Part shown: piece by piece, positions 43,319 through 51,704 of the stretch | Layout of the letters: the number at the start of each line of letters is the position of its first letter | Position numbering within the stretch: the first letter of the stretch is position 1 | From: Mycobacterium sp. 852002-51961_SCH5331710 | Lineage (GTDB): Bacteria; Actinomycetota; Actinomycetes; Mycobacteriales; Mycobacteriaceae | Direction of reading: 5' to 3' | DNA: 64,000 nt | Assembly (NCBI RefSeq): GCF_001665535.1 | Contig: NZ_LZSQ01000117.1 | Span: forward strand, 1-64,000 | The notes under the pieces: generated by a model | The model's database searches: none | What the model was told of the DNA's origin: nothing | The model's input: the letters and a program-made list of their open reading frames with translations, nothing else | Made by a program: the position numbers and the translations under genes

Positions 43319-44755
43319 TCAGCGCGCGACGTGCGCCGGCGGGGGCGTCGCGCGATCGTGACAACCGGCGGTGGATTCCGGCCGCACCCGAGCGACGTCG
43401 CATTGCTCGTTGCGGATGCCCACCGCCGCGATCAGTCCCGCCACCGCGAAAAGCGCCGCGGTGACCAGTGCGCCTCGCGGGAAACCGTCGAAATCGACTG
43501 CGGCGCCGACGATCACGCCGGTGAGTGCCACCGCGATCAGTCCGGCGATCCGCGAGATCGCATTGTTGACCGCCGATCCGATGCCACTCTGCGCCGGATC
43601 GACGGCGGCCAGCACCGCGGCCGTGAGCGGTGAGACGGTGATCGTAAGCCCGAGACCGAACACGACCAGCCCCGGCACCAACTGGGTCCAGATGTCGACC
43701 GGAGGGTGGGCCGCCGACATCCACAGGAAACCCGCCGCTGCGACGATCGGCCCCACCGCCATGAACAACCGCGGACCATGCACACCGGCCAGGGTGCCGA
43801 ACCGCCGCGCCAGCAGGAACGACAGCACGGGGATCGGCAGAGTCACCAGGCCGGCCCGCGTCGCCGACAGTCCGACGGTCTCCTGGAGAAACAGCGCCAC
43901 GATCAACATGCCCAGCGACACCCCGGCGTAGAGGAACACGGTCGCCAAATTGCCGACCGCGAAGTTGCGGACGGCGAAGATCGCCGGCGGCATCATCGGA
44001 TTCGCTGCGCGGCGCTCCCAGATCGGGAAGATCGCCAGGCAGATCCCGCCGAGCACCAATCCGGTTGCCACCGCCGGATGCGTGAAACCGAGGCGCTGGC
44101 CCTCGATGAGCCCGTACACCACACCGCTGAGCCCGACGGCGTTGAGCGTCGCCGCCACGCCGTCGACACGTCCCCGGCCGCCCTCCCGATCGCGATCCTC
44201 GGGCGGCAGTTTGGTCATGAGATACAACGTCACCGCGAGCGGGGCGAGATTCACCCCGAAGATCCATCGCCAGTTCAAGGCGTCGACCAGGACCCCGCCG
44301 AGCACCGGGCCGATGACAAACGCCGTACCCGTCCACGCGGTCCAGGTGCCGATCGCCCGTGCCTGGGCGGCGCCGGAGAACCGCGCGTTGATCATGGCGA
44401 GCGAACTGGGGACCAGGAACGCCGCCCCCACGCCCTGCAGCACACGCGCGGCGACGAGCACCCACCCCGCGGGTGCCGCGGCGCACAGCAGCGACGAGAC
44501 CGCGAAGATCATCAGGCCCACCCGCAGAACACTGAGCCTGCCGAACTGGTCGGACACGGCGCCGGCGACCAGGATCAGGGCGCCCAGCGTCAACAGATAA
44601 CCGTCGAGGACCCACTGCTGCAGTACCAGCCCGCCTCCGAACGTCCGGCCGATCGCCGGAAGCGCAAGGTTGACGACTGAGCCGTCGAGGAACGCCACGA
44701 ACGAGGCGAGCACCGCGACCGCGATCAGCGGCCGGTCGGTGGCCTCAGCGGGCAT
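43319..44755 (-). CDS. MFS drug exporter, DHA2 type
   Basis: This is a 478-residue membrane transporter of the DHA2 (EmrB/QacA, 14-helix) group of the major facilitator family. Motifs: FLDGSVVNLALPAIGRTFG at helix 1, GAVSDQFGRLSVLRVGL as motif A, and GPVLGGVLVDALNWRWIFGVN as motif C. It probably exports small hydrophobic compounds by proton exchange. Its start overlaps the DUF3159 stop by 11 bp, so it is coupled to Rv2693c/2694c-like genes, although M. tuberculosis lacks an MFS gene here. Its end lies 2 bp from the convergent ceoC. Confidence 0.88.
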   Translation of the reverse strand: MPAEATDRPLIAVAVLASFVAFLDGSVVNLALPAIGRTFGGGLVLQQWVLDGYLLTLGALILVAGAVSDQFGRLSVLRVGLMIFAVSSLLCAAAPAGWVLVAARVLQGVGAAFLVPSSLAMINARFSGAAQARAIGTWTAWTGTAFVIGPVLGGVLVDALNWRWIFGVNLAPLAVTLYLMTKLPPEDRDREGGRGRVDGVAATLNAVGLSGVVYGLIEGQRLGFTHPAVATGLVLGGICLAIFPIWERRAANPMMPPAIFAVRNFAVGNLATVFLYAGVSLGMLIVALFLQETVGLSATRAGLVTLPIPVLSFLLARRFGTLAGVHGPRLFMAVGPIVAAAGFLWMSAAHPPVDIWTQLVPGLVVFGLGLTITVSPLTAAVLAAVDPAQSGIGSAVNNAISRIAGLIAVALTGVIVGAAVDFDGFPRGALVTAALFAVAGLIAAVGIRNEQCDVARVRPESTAGCHDRATPPPAHVAR

Positions 44756-45461
44756 CCGGTTGGGTCGCGTCGCCGAGCTCGGATGGCGATCCCTCGTCCG
44801 CGGTGACGGAGGACTCCCGCGCCTCGACGGCCTTCTGTGCGGACCGGATCGCCAGGTAGGTCACCACCGCGGCGACGGCGGTCAGCGGCCAACCCATGGA
44901 GATGCGCGCGACGCCGAGCCACCCGGTCTGGTCGGCGTCGTAGAGGTGCCGTTGCACGATGAAGCGCGAGGCGAACACCGCCACCCAGAACAAGGTTGCG
45001 ACGTCGAACGCCGTGACGGCCCTACGGACATGGCGCCAGTCACGACCGTGCCCGTTGACCCAACTCCAGACGTAGCCGACGACGGGCCGGCGGATCACCA
45101 CCGACAGCGTGAACACCGCCGCCCAGAGCAACGATGACCAAATGCCAAGCAGAAAGTAGCCTTTCGACTCCCCCATGACGTAGGCGATCAACGCGCAGAT
45201 CCCCACGCCGAAGAAGCCGGAGACGGCGGGTTGCGCCGATTCCCGCCGAGCCAGCCGCCACGCCAGGATGATTCCGGCCACGCCGAGCGCGGTGACGATG
45301 GCGGGGATCAGTCCGACGAGTTGGGATACCGGAACGAACGCGACGACGGGTAGCGACGAATAGATCAGGCCGCTGATCCCGCCCATCTGGTCGAGGACGG
45401 CGTTCGCCTTGGTCGGCTGCTGGGTTCTGGGCTGCCCCGGTTCGGTTCCGGGGTCGCTCAC
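44745..45461 (-). CDS. DUF3159 membrane protein
   Basis: This is a 238-residue membrane protein in the position of Rv2693c. Five to seven helices are visible (SLPVVAFVPVSQLVGLIPAIVTAL, GFFGVGICALIAYVMG, GIWSSLLWAAVFTLSVVI, TLFWVAVFASRF). The loop between holds GESKGYFLLG, typical of DUF3159. Function unknown. It starts at a GTG overlapping the OB-fold gene by four bases and overlaps the MFS gene by 11 bp, so the three form one operon. Confidence 0.8.
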   Translation of the reverse strand: MSDPGTEPGQPRTQQPTKANAVLDQMGGISGLIYSSLPVVAFVPVSQLVGLIPAIVTALGVAGIILAWRLARRESAQPAVSGFFGVGICALIAYVMGESKGYFLLGIWSSLLWAAVFTLSVVIRRPVVGYVWSWVNGHGRDWRHVRRAVTAFDVATLFWVAVFASRFIVQRHLYDADQTGWLGVARISMGWPLTAVAAVVTYLAIRSAQKAVEARESSVTADEGSPSELGDATQPDAR

Positions 45462-45829
45462 TTCTGGATCTCGTAGTGCGGGTTGTAGATGGCCTTGGCG
45501 CCGTTGTCGAGCTTGCCGACGCGGCCGTGCACCTTCAGGGTGCGGCCGGATTCGATTCCGGGGATGCGCCGTTGGCCGAGCCAGACGAGCATCACCGAAT
45601 CGGTGCCATCGAACAGTTCGGCCTTCACGCCTCCGGCGCACGCCTTGCCGTTGCACTCCACGCTTCGCAGGGTGCCGATCATCGTGACTTCTTGGCCGCG
45701 TTCACAGTCGATCGCCTTCTGGGCGCCGGTCATGGCGGCTTCGTCGCTCAGCTCCTCGACGTCCAGTTGCTCGGGGTCTTCCGTCAACCGCCGCGTGAGC
45801 CGGCGCAGATAACGTTCGGCCGTCGCCAT
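45458..45829 (-). CDS. OB-fold nucleic acid-binding protein
   Basis: This is a 123-residue protein in the position of Rv2694c. After a charged helix (ERYLRRLTRRLTEDPEQLDVEEL) comes an OB-fold: GQEVTMIGTLRSVECNGKACAGGVKAELFDGTDSVMLVWLGQRRIPGIESGRTLKVHGRV. This resembles the RecG-like OB domain. It probably binds RNA or DNA. It is the first gene of the OB-fold, DUF3159, MFS operon. Confidence 0.8.
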   Translation of the reverse strand: MATAERYLRRLTRRLTEDPEQLDVEELSDEAAMTGAQKAIDCERGQEVTMIGTLRSVECNGKACAGGVKAELFDGTDSVMLVWLGQRRIPGIESGRTLKVHGRVGKLDNGAKAIYNPHYEIQK

Positions 45830-45963
45830 GGCCTCTCCTGACTATCCGCAGATCCACCTTGGACCTACCCCGATAATCGCCACGGTAACCCTCTCAGTTA
45901 CGAGATGCCACGCGGGGTCACCTCGCCACGCCGAGGGGTTTTCGCCCACGGCAGGATCGAGTC

Positions 45964-46662
45964 ATGACGGTCACTCTGCGCGGCGTCACCGCGGTGCTGC
46001 TACCTGGCACGGGCTCGGATGACGACTTCGTCTACCGGGCCTTTTCCGGCGCCCTGCACGCGCAGGGTGCGACGCTTGTCACACCGCCGCCACAGCCGCA
46101 CCGTCTCGTCGACGGCTACCGTGACGCACTCGACAACGCGGCGCGGCAAGGACGCATCGCGGTGGGAGGCGTGTCGATCGGCGCGGCGGTCGCAACGGCG
46201 TGGGCGTTGGCGCATCCGAGCCGGGCGGTGGCGGTGCTCGCCGCCCTTCCGGCGTGGACCGGTTCGCCGCAGCACGCCCCAGCGGCGGCCGCGGCGCGGC
46301 ATTCCGCGGAACTACTGCGCCGCGACGGGCTCGCGGCCACCAGCGCGGCGATGCGGGCGTCGAGCCCGCGGTGGCTGGGCGACGAGCTCACCCGGTCGTG
46401 GCTCGGGCAGTGGCCGTCGCTGCCGGAGGCGATGGAGGAGGCGGCGAACTACGTCGCGCCCACGTGTGAGGACCTGGAGCGGCTGGCCGTCCCGCTGGGC
46501 GTGGCCGCGGCGTCCGACGATCCGGTGCATCCGATCGAGGTGGCCGCCGAGTGGGTGACGGCGGCGCCGCAGGCGGCGTTGCGCACGGTCACGCTCGACG
46601 AGATGGGCGCCGATCCGGGAGTGCTGGGCGCCGCGTGCGTGACCGCGCTACTGGAGGTCTGA
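45964..46662 (+). CDS. Alpha/beta hydrolase, His position uncertain
   Basis: The 232-residue protein corresponds to Rv2695. The oxyanion loop is LLPGTGSDDDFVY, the nucleophile elbow is GGVSIGAAVATAWA with Ser, and the acid is Asp in AASDDPVHP. The usual catalytic His expected near LDEMGADPGVLG is not obvious in this sequence, so activity needs testing. Substrate unknown. It is divergent from the OB-fold operon and convergent with DUF3710, separated by two hairpins. Confidence 0.7.
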   Translation: MTVTLRGVTAVLLPGTGSDDDFVYRAFSGALHAQGATLVTPPPQPHRLVDGYRDALDNAARQGRIAVGGVSIGAAVATAWALAHPSRAVAVLAALPAWTGSPQHAPAAAAARHSAELLRRDGLAATSAAMRASSPRWLGDELTRSWLGQWPSLPEAMEEAANYVAPTCEDLERLAVPLGVAAASDDPVHPIEVAAEWVTAAPQAALRTVTLDEMGADPGVLGAACVTALLEV

Positions 46663-46700
46663 CGCCGCTCCCCGGGGTCGGGGTCACCGACGGGTGGATC

Positions 46701-46738
46701 GCACGCACCGGGTGCGTGGAATCAACCCGTTAACGGGG
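46701..46738. terminator. Convergent terminator candidate
   Basis: A 7-bp hairpin CACGCAC-CGG-GTGCGTG (46702-46718) is followed by the perfect 12-bp palindrome CCCGTTAACGGG (46726-46737). Both lie between the stops of the convergent hydrolase and DUF3710 genes. There is no U-tract, as often seen in mycobacteria. Confidence 0.45.
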
Positions 46739-46745
46739 TCTCCGA

Positions 46746-47519
46746 TCAGCCGCCGGTGATGGTCCGCAGCTGCTGCATCGCCGAGCCCTGTTCGCTGCGG
46801 CGCGCGACCGGTTCTGGCTGGCCGGCCTGCTGGGCTTCCTGCGCCTGCTCGGCGGCGGCCTGCTGGGCCGCGGCGGCCTCGCGCAGTTGGTTGGCCATCG
46901 GCTCGGGCAGCTCGACCGCCAACGGGGTGCGCACCGGCAGCGGGGTATCTCCGCGCCGAACAACGGTGTCGGCCAACGCTTCTCGAGCTTCGGTGGCGAG
47001 CGTGTCGATGTGTTCCTGCGGGCCGTTGACGACGCAGCGGATCATCCACCGGTAGCCGTCGACGCCGATGAAACGCACCACGCCCGGCTGACCCTGCTGG
47101 GCGGCCTGGGCCTGCTTGGCGGACGCCACGCCGACGACCTCGCGACCCCACGGACCGTCCTGGATCGAAACGTCGGCGCCGTCCTTGCGCAGGGAGTCGG
47201 CGAGTTCGGAGGCGATTTCGCGCCACAGGCCGCTGCTCTTGGGGGCGGCGTAGGCCGCGACGGTGAATCGGCCGTGTGGGGTAACGACCCATACCGCGCT
47301 GGGCACTCCCTGCGGGGTGAGCTCGACCTGCACCTGCCCGCCCGCGGGCAACGGGATCAGGACCGAGCCCAGGTCCAGCCGGCCGGCGGCAGCGGTCTCG
47401 GCGTCGTCGAAGTCTTCGATGTCGAACGGCCCGTCCAGTTCGTCGTCGACGGCGCCCTGCCCTACGGCATCCTCGACGTCGTCGGGTGTCCCGTTGTCTT
47501 TGCGTTTACCGAATGCCAT
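46746..47519 (-). CDS. DUF3710 family protein
   Basis: This is a 257-residue actinobacterial protein in the position of Rv2696c. After an acidic N-terminus comes the DUF3710 core: LDLGSVLIPLPAGGQVQVELTPQGVPSAVWVVTPHGRFTVAAYAAPKS. The second part is VRFIGVDGYRWMIRCVVNGP. The tail is rich in Ala and Gln (coiled-coil-like). Function unknown. It lies one base from dut on the same strand, so the two share a transcript. Confidence 0.82.
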   Translation of the reverse strand: MAFGKRKDNGTPDDVEDAVGQGAVDDELDGPFDIEDFDDAETAAAGRLDLGSVLIPLPAGGQVQVELTPQGVPSAVWVVTPHGRFTVAAYAAPKSSGLWREIASELADSLRKDGADVSIQDGPWGREVVGVASAKQAQAAQQGQPGVVRFIGVDGYRWMIRCVVNGPQEHIDTLATEAREALADTVVRRGDTPLPVRTPLAVELPEPMANQLREAAAAQQAAAEQAQEAQQAGQPEPVARRSEQGSAMQQLRTITGG

Positions 47520-47520
47520 T

Positions 47521-47985
47521 TCACAAACTCGCATGTCCGCCGGAGGAACCGTGGCCGCCTTCGCCACGGGTGGTTTCACCGAGACCGGCCTCGTCGAACG
47601 ACGTGACCTCGACCAGCTCGGGCAATTCGACCCGTTGAACCAGCAACTGTGCGATGCGGTCGCCGCGGTGCACGATGATCGGTTGCTGTGGATCGAGGTT
47701 GATCAGCGACACCTTGATCTCGCCGCGGTACCCCGCATCGATGGTGCCCGGGCTGTTGACGATCGAAAGCCCAACGCGCGCAGCCAAACCCGAGCGCGGA
47801 TGCACCAATCCGACCATCCCATGCGGGATCGCCACCGCGACGCCGGTAGGAACCAGCGCACGCTGACCGGGTGCCAGTTCGACATCGAGCGCACTGAAGA
47901 GGTCGACGCCCGCATCGCCGTCGTGGGCACGGCTGGGCATCGGCAGATCAGGGTCGAGGCGCACGACCGCCAGAGAAGTGGGCAC
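47521..47985 (-). CDS. dut: dUTP diphosphatase
   Basis: Dut hydrolyses dUTP to dUMP and pyrophosphate, keeping uracil out of DNA and feeding dTMP synthesis. It has 154 residues and acts as a trimer. All five motifs are visible: DAGVDLFSA, HPRSGLA, GTIDAGYRGEIKVSLIN, RGDRIAQLL, and the C-terminal RGEGGHGSSG. The GTG at 47985 gives the usual length. It corresponds to Rv2697c and is divergent from DUF3093. Confidence 0.93.
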   Translation of the reverse strand: MPTSLAVVRLDPDLPMPSRAHDGDAGVDLFSALDVELAPGQRALVPTGVAVAIPHGMVGLVHPRSGLAARVGLSIVNSPGTIDAGYRGEIKVSLINLDPQQPIIVHRGDRIAQLLVQRVELPELVEVTSFDEAGLGETTRGEGGHGSSGGHASL

Positions 47986-48010
47986 GACGTCAGAGATTAC
48001 TCTTGGCCGC

Positions 48011-48487
48011 GTGTCCGACACGCGCGCCACGACGCAATCCGTGCGCTACCGCGAGCGGCTCTGGGTGCCGTGGTGGTGGTGGCCGCCGGGCCTGGGTCTC
48101 GCGGCGCTGATTGCGGTCGAGATCGACATGGGTGTTCCTGCCATTCCCGGATGGTTGCCGTTCGCGCTGCTGTTGCCGGTCGCCGGGGTCGTCCTGCTGT
48201 GGCTGGGCCGCATGGAGGTGCGGGTGGTCAGCGGGCCGCAGGGCACCGAGCTGTGGGCGGGCGCCGCACACCTGCCCGCCGAGGTGATCGCCCGGTCGGC
48301 CGAGGTGCCTCGCAGCGCCAAATCCGCGGCACTGGGACGTCAGCTGGATCCGGCCGCCTATGTCGTACATCGGGCATGGATTGGCCCGATGGTTCTGGTC
48401 GTGCTCGACGACCCGGACGATCCCACGCCGTATTGGCTGGTGAGTTGTCGTCATCCGGACAAGGTCCTGGCGGCGCTCAGCAGCTGA
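48011..48487 (+). CDS. DUF3093 membrane protein
   Basis: This is a 158-residue membrane protein in the position of Rv2698. Two hydrophobic segments near the start (LWVPWWWWPPGLGLAALIAVEI and LPFALLLPVAGVVLLWLG) are followed by a soluble part ending in YWLVSCRHPDKVLAAL. The starting codon is a GTG at 48011, 25 bp from the divergent dut start. Function unknown; conserved next to dut in actinobacteria. Confidence 0.8.
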   Translation: MSDTRATTQSVRYRERLWVPWWWWPPGLGLAALIAVEIDMGVPAIPGWLPFALLLPVAGVVLLWLGRMEVRVVSGPQGTELWAGAAHLPAEVIARSAEVPRSAKSAALGRQLDPAAYVVHRAWIGPMVLVVLDDPDDPTPYWLVSCRHPDKVLAALSS

Positions 48488-48555
48488 GCTGCGAATTCAG
48501 GTAACAAGCGGCTGCAAATCGGGGCGGGTGGTTGAACTGCGATGGGCTGGACCAA

Positions 48556-48858
48556 TTAGGCGGCGCAGTCCGAACAGATCATCAAGCCGTTCTTCTCGCT
48601 GGCCAGGCGGCTGCGGTGGTGGACAAGGAAGCAACTCGAGCAGGTGAACTCGTCGGCCTGCTTCGGGATCACCCGCACCGACAACTCCTCGCCGGACAGG
48701 TCAGCGCCAGGCAGCTCGAAGGACTCGGCGGATTCCGACTCGTCGACGTCCACAACCGCCGACTGGGCCTCGTTACGCCGCGCCTTCAGCTCCTCGAGCG
48801 AATCTTCCGAGACATCGTCGGTCTCGGTACGCCGTGGGGCGTCGTAATCGGTAGCCAT
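48556..48858 (-). CDS. DUF4193 zinc-ribbon protein
   Basis: This is a 100-residue acidic protein in the position of Rv2699c. The N-terminal half is charged (ETDDVSEDSLEELKARR). The C-terminal half has CSSC and CSDC pairs around FLVHHRSRLASEKNGLMI, a likely zinc ribbon. Family DUF4193 is nearly universal in actinobacteria, and a nucleic-acid or RNA-polymerase role is possible. It is divergent from cei. Confidence 0.85.
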   Translation of the reverse strand: MATDYDAPRRTETDDVSEDSLEELKARRNEAQSAVVDVDESESAESFELPGADLSGEELSVRVIPKQADEFTCSSCFLVHHRSRLASEKNGLMICSDCAA

Positions 48859-49024
48859 CGTGGTCCCCTCCGGATAAACCTTGTGCAGCAGAGCTTTGTA
48901 CCAGCGTCGAACGCATCCACCAAACGATTCGTGCCCGTATGTGTACCCGTTGCACTGTGATTTATGTCACATACCGGATCATCCCACGCGAAGAACCCGG
49001 GAGCAGGGGCTTTAGAGTGCAGGC

Positions 49025-49681
49025 GTGGTCGCGCAAATCACAGAGGGAACCGCGTTCGACGAACACGGTCGCCCCTTCCGGCGGCGGAACTACCTGCCGG
49101 GCATCTTGTTGTTGGTCGCGCTGTCGGTGGTGACGCTGTTGGTGTGGGTCATCGCGCTGAGCCGACCCGCCGACGTGCCGGAGGCCGCCATCTGCAATCC
49201 GCCGCCCGCACCCGCCGACCCGAACGCCCCCGCCCCGAGGCTGGGTCAACAGATCTCGAGCGCCGACATGGTCGAGGTCAGCCCCGCCCGACTCGCCGAC
49301 ACCAAGATCCGGGTGCTCAACGCCAGCGGCCAGGGCGGGCAGGCCGCCGAGGTCGCAGGCGCCTTGAAGGACCTCGGGTTCGCCGAGCCGACCGCGGCCA
49401 ACGATCCGATCTACACCACCGCCCGACTGGAATGTCAGGGCCAGATCCGATTCGGCGAGGCCGGACGGGCCGCGGCCGCCGCGGTGTGGCTGGTCGCGCC
49501 CTGTACCGAACTGTTCCAGGACGACCGCGAAGACGACACCGTCGACCTGGCCCTCGGGACCGATTTCAGCGAACTGAGCAGCAGCGACGACATCGAAGCC
49601 GTGCTGGCCAGCCTGCGGCCCGACGCCACCCAGGCCTCCGACTCGTCGCTGTTGACCAAGGTTCACTCGGGAACCTGCTGA
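49025..49681 (+). CDS. cei: Envelope integrity protein Cei
   Basis: The product is 218 residues, corresponding to Rv2700, which is needed for envelope integrity and virulence in M. tuberculosis. A single membrane segment (LPGILLLVALSVVTLLVWVIAL, about residues 25-46) anchors an outward domain of the LytR C-terminal type (DTKIRVLNASGQGGQAAEVAGALKDLGFAEPTAANDP). Four cysteines lie outside, probably paired. Starts at GTG. Confidence 0.88.
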   Translation: MVAQITEGTAFDEHGRPFRRRNYLPGILLLVALSVVTLLVWVIALSRPADVPEAAICNPPPAPADPNAPAPRLGQQISSADMVEVSPARLADTKIRVLNASGQGGQAAEVAGALKDLGFAEPTAANDPIYTTARLECQGQIRFGEAGRAAAAAVWLVAPCTELFQDDREDDTVDLALGTDFSELSSSDDIEAVLASLRPDATQASDSSLLTKVHSGTC

Positions 49682-49718
49682 ACTCCGATCTCGCTGTCCG
49701 ACAGCAGATTTCGGTCCG

Positions 49719-50561
49719 TTACGGTGCGCCGGCGCGCCGCAGCACGTCATCGAGCGCAGCAGCTATGCCCGGTGCGGCGGCCGTGATGAACCCCGGCCCG
49801 CCGGCCGCGCCGCTCCCCTGCGGCAGCGCCAGCGCGGCACCCGCCTCCGCCGCGATGAGCGCTCCGGCGGCCCAGTCCCACAGGTGCACGCCGTCCTCGT
49901 AGTAGGCGTCGAGTTGACCCGCCGCGACCATGCACAGGTCCAGGGCGCACGATCCGATCCGTCGCACGTCGCGCACCTCGGGCAGTACCCGCGTCAGCAC
50001 CTCCGCCTGGCGGGCGCGCTGGTCGCGGTCGTAGGAAAACCCGGTGCCCAACAACGACATTGAGAGATCGACGGCGGCGCTGGCGCGCAGCGGCGTGGTG
50101 CCGTCGGCGCCCCGCAGATGTGCGCCGTGGTCGAGGGCGGCCGAGTACACCGTGCCGGCGGGGACGTTCGCGACGGCGCCCGCCACCGAATTTCCGTTGC
50201 GCTGCACGGCCACCGACACCGCGTAGGCCTCCAGTCCGTACACGAAGTTGACCGTGCCGTCGATCGGATCGAGCACCCACGTGAGGGCGTCGCCGCGCGC
50301 GGGCGCACCGCCTTCCTCCTCGCCGAGGACATGCTCACCGGGCCGCAGTTCGGCCAGCCGGTCGCGGATCAGCCGCTCGGTCTCCGTGTCGACGATCGTG
50401 ACCGGGTCGGTCGGTGAGCTCTTGGTCCGCACCCCGGGGGCGTCGTTCGACGGGCCGTCGAAAACCTCTGCGCGACGCCGTCGCACGAAAGCGGCCGCTT
50501 CGGTGGCGAGCCGCTCGGCGACCGAGCGCAGCTGGACGGGATCGGCGTCGTGTTCGGGCAT
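49719..50561 (-). CDS. suhB: Inositol-1-monophosphatase SuhB
   Basis: SuhB removes phosphate from inositol-1-phosphate with Mg2+, giving inositol for phosphatidylinositol and mycothiol. It has 280 residues. The metal site is GEEEGG, DPIDGTVNFVYG and the late WDWAAGALIAAEAG, all intact. It corresponds to Rv2701c. It is divergent from ppgK and convergent with cei. Related enzymes also act on fructose-1,6-bisphosphate, so side activity is possible. Confidence 0.9.
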   Translation of the reverse strand: MPEHDADPVQLRSVAERLATEAAAFVRRRRAEVFDGPSNDAPGVRTKSSPTDPVTIVDTETERLIRDRLAELRPGEHVLGEEEGGAPARGDALTWVLDPIDGTVNFVYGLEAYAVSVAVQRNGNSVAGAVANVPAGTVYSAALDHGAHLRGADGTTPLRASAAVDLSMSLLGTGFSYDRDQRARQAEVLTRVLPEVRDVRRIGSCALDLCMVAAGQLDAYYEDGVHLWDWAAGALIAAEAGAALALPQGSGAAGGPGFITAAAPGIAAALDDVLRRAGAP

Positions 50562-50697
50562 CCATCCATCGCAGCACGTTCGCCCGGCGTTGTCGCCGAC
50601 TGTCTGCCCCGACAGGCCCGCGTAGCCTCTGCTGAGCCACTAATGTGTGGGGCGCATACCTGGCTGCGGCACGCCTGCCCGAAGTAGAGGAGCGCAC

Positions 50698-51504
50698 ATG
50701 ACCGCGACCAATTCGCCCGCCGTCGCCCCGAGTGTCAACGGCAGCCAACGGCGCGGGTTCGGCATCGACGTCGGCGGCAGCGGTGTCAAGGGCGGCATCG
50801 TCGACCTGAACACCGGGCAGTTGATCGGCGATCGGTTCAAGCTCGCAACGCCGCAGCCCGCGACGCCCGAGGCGGTCAGTAAGACCGTGGCGGCTGTGGT
50901 TCGCGAGTTCGGCTGGACGGAGAAGGTCGGCGTCACCTACCCCGGGGTCGTCACCGACGGCATCGTGCGCACCGCCGCCAACGTCGACAAGGGCTGGATC
51001 GGCAGCAATGCCAGCGAGTTCTACAGCAAGGCCCTCGATGGGCAGCCCGTCACGGTCCTCAACGACGCCGACGCCGCCGGGTTGGCCGAGGAGAGGTTCG
51101 GCGCGGGGCGGGACAACACGGGCCTCATCGTGCTGCTGACCTTCGGCACCGGCATCGGCTCGGCGGTGATCCACAACGGGGCACTGCTGCCCAACACGGA
51201 GTTCGGTCACCTCGAGGTGGGCGGTAAAGAAGCCGAGCACCGCGCCGCGTCGTCGGTCAAGGAACGCAAGGGCTGGAATTACGAGCGGTGGACCGTCGAG
51301 GTGACGAAAGTGCTGGTAGCGATCGAAAACGCGATCTGGCCGGATCTGTTCATCGCCGGTGGTGGAATCAGTCGCAAGGCCGAGAAGTGGATCCCGCTGC
51401 TGGAGAACCGCACGCCGGTGGTGGCCGCGGCGCTCCAGAACACCGCGGGCATCGTCGGCGCCGCGATGGCCGCTGAGGTGGACGTCACAGCTACCGCCAA
51501 GTAG
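50698..51504 (+). CDS. ppgK: Polyphosphate glucokinase
   Basis: PPGK phosphorylates glucose to glucose-6-phosphate using inorganic polyphosphate or ATP. It has 268 residues, of the ROK family. The phosphate-binding motif is GIDVGGSGVKGGIVD, the catalytic Asp in LNDADAAGLAE, the middle LLTFGTGIGSA and the glucose site TEFGHLEVGG, with IAGGGISRKAEKW near the end. It corresponds to Rv2702 and precedes sigA. Confidence 0.93.
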   Translation: MTATNSPAVAPSVNGSQRRGFGIDVGGSGVKGGIVDLNTGQLIGDRFKLATPQPATPEAVSKTVAAVVREFGWTEKVGVTYPGVVTDGIVRTAANVDKGWIGSNASEFYSKALDGQPVTVLNDADAAGLAEERFGAGRDNTGLIVLLTFGTGIGSAVIHNGALLPNTEFGHLEVGGKEAEHRAASSVKERKGWNYERWTVEVTKVLVAIENAIWPDLFIAGGGISRKAEKWIPLLENRTPVVAAALQNTAGIVGAAMAAEVDVTATAK

Positions 51505-51704
51505 CCACGCCGAAGTCCGATATTTGCCGCTGGAGGCGGCGTTATCCCACACTGTCGTTACAATGGTCGATGGCGGCCGCAGCCTGGATAGCGGCGATTA
51601 TCAACCGCCAATATTCGACAGCCAACGCTCATCGATGGGGCACACCTCCCCCGCGCTTCGCGGTGGGCCCAGCCCGCGATGAGTAGCACAAGGAAAGGGT
51701 GTTC
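51505..51704. promoter_or_regulatory. sigA upstream region
   Basis: This 200-bp gap holds a hairpin GCCGC-TGGAG-GCGGC (51526-51540) just after ppgK, which may end ppgK transcription. A TACAAT box at 51559-51564 is a possible -10 element with no clear -35. Another small hairpin (CCGCG-CTT-CGCGG, 51651-51663) lies in the likely leader. AAGGAAAG precedes the sigA start. Confidence 0.35.
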
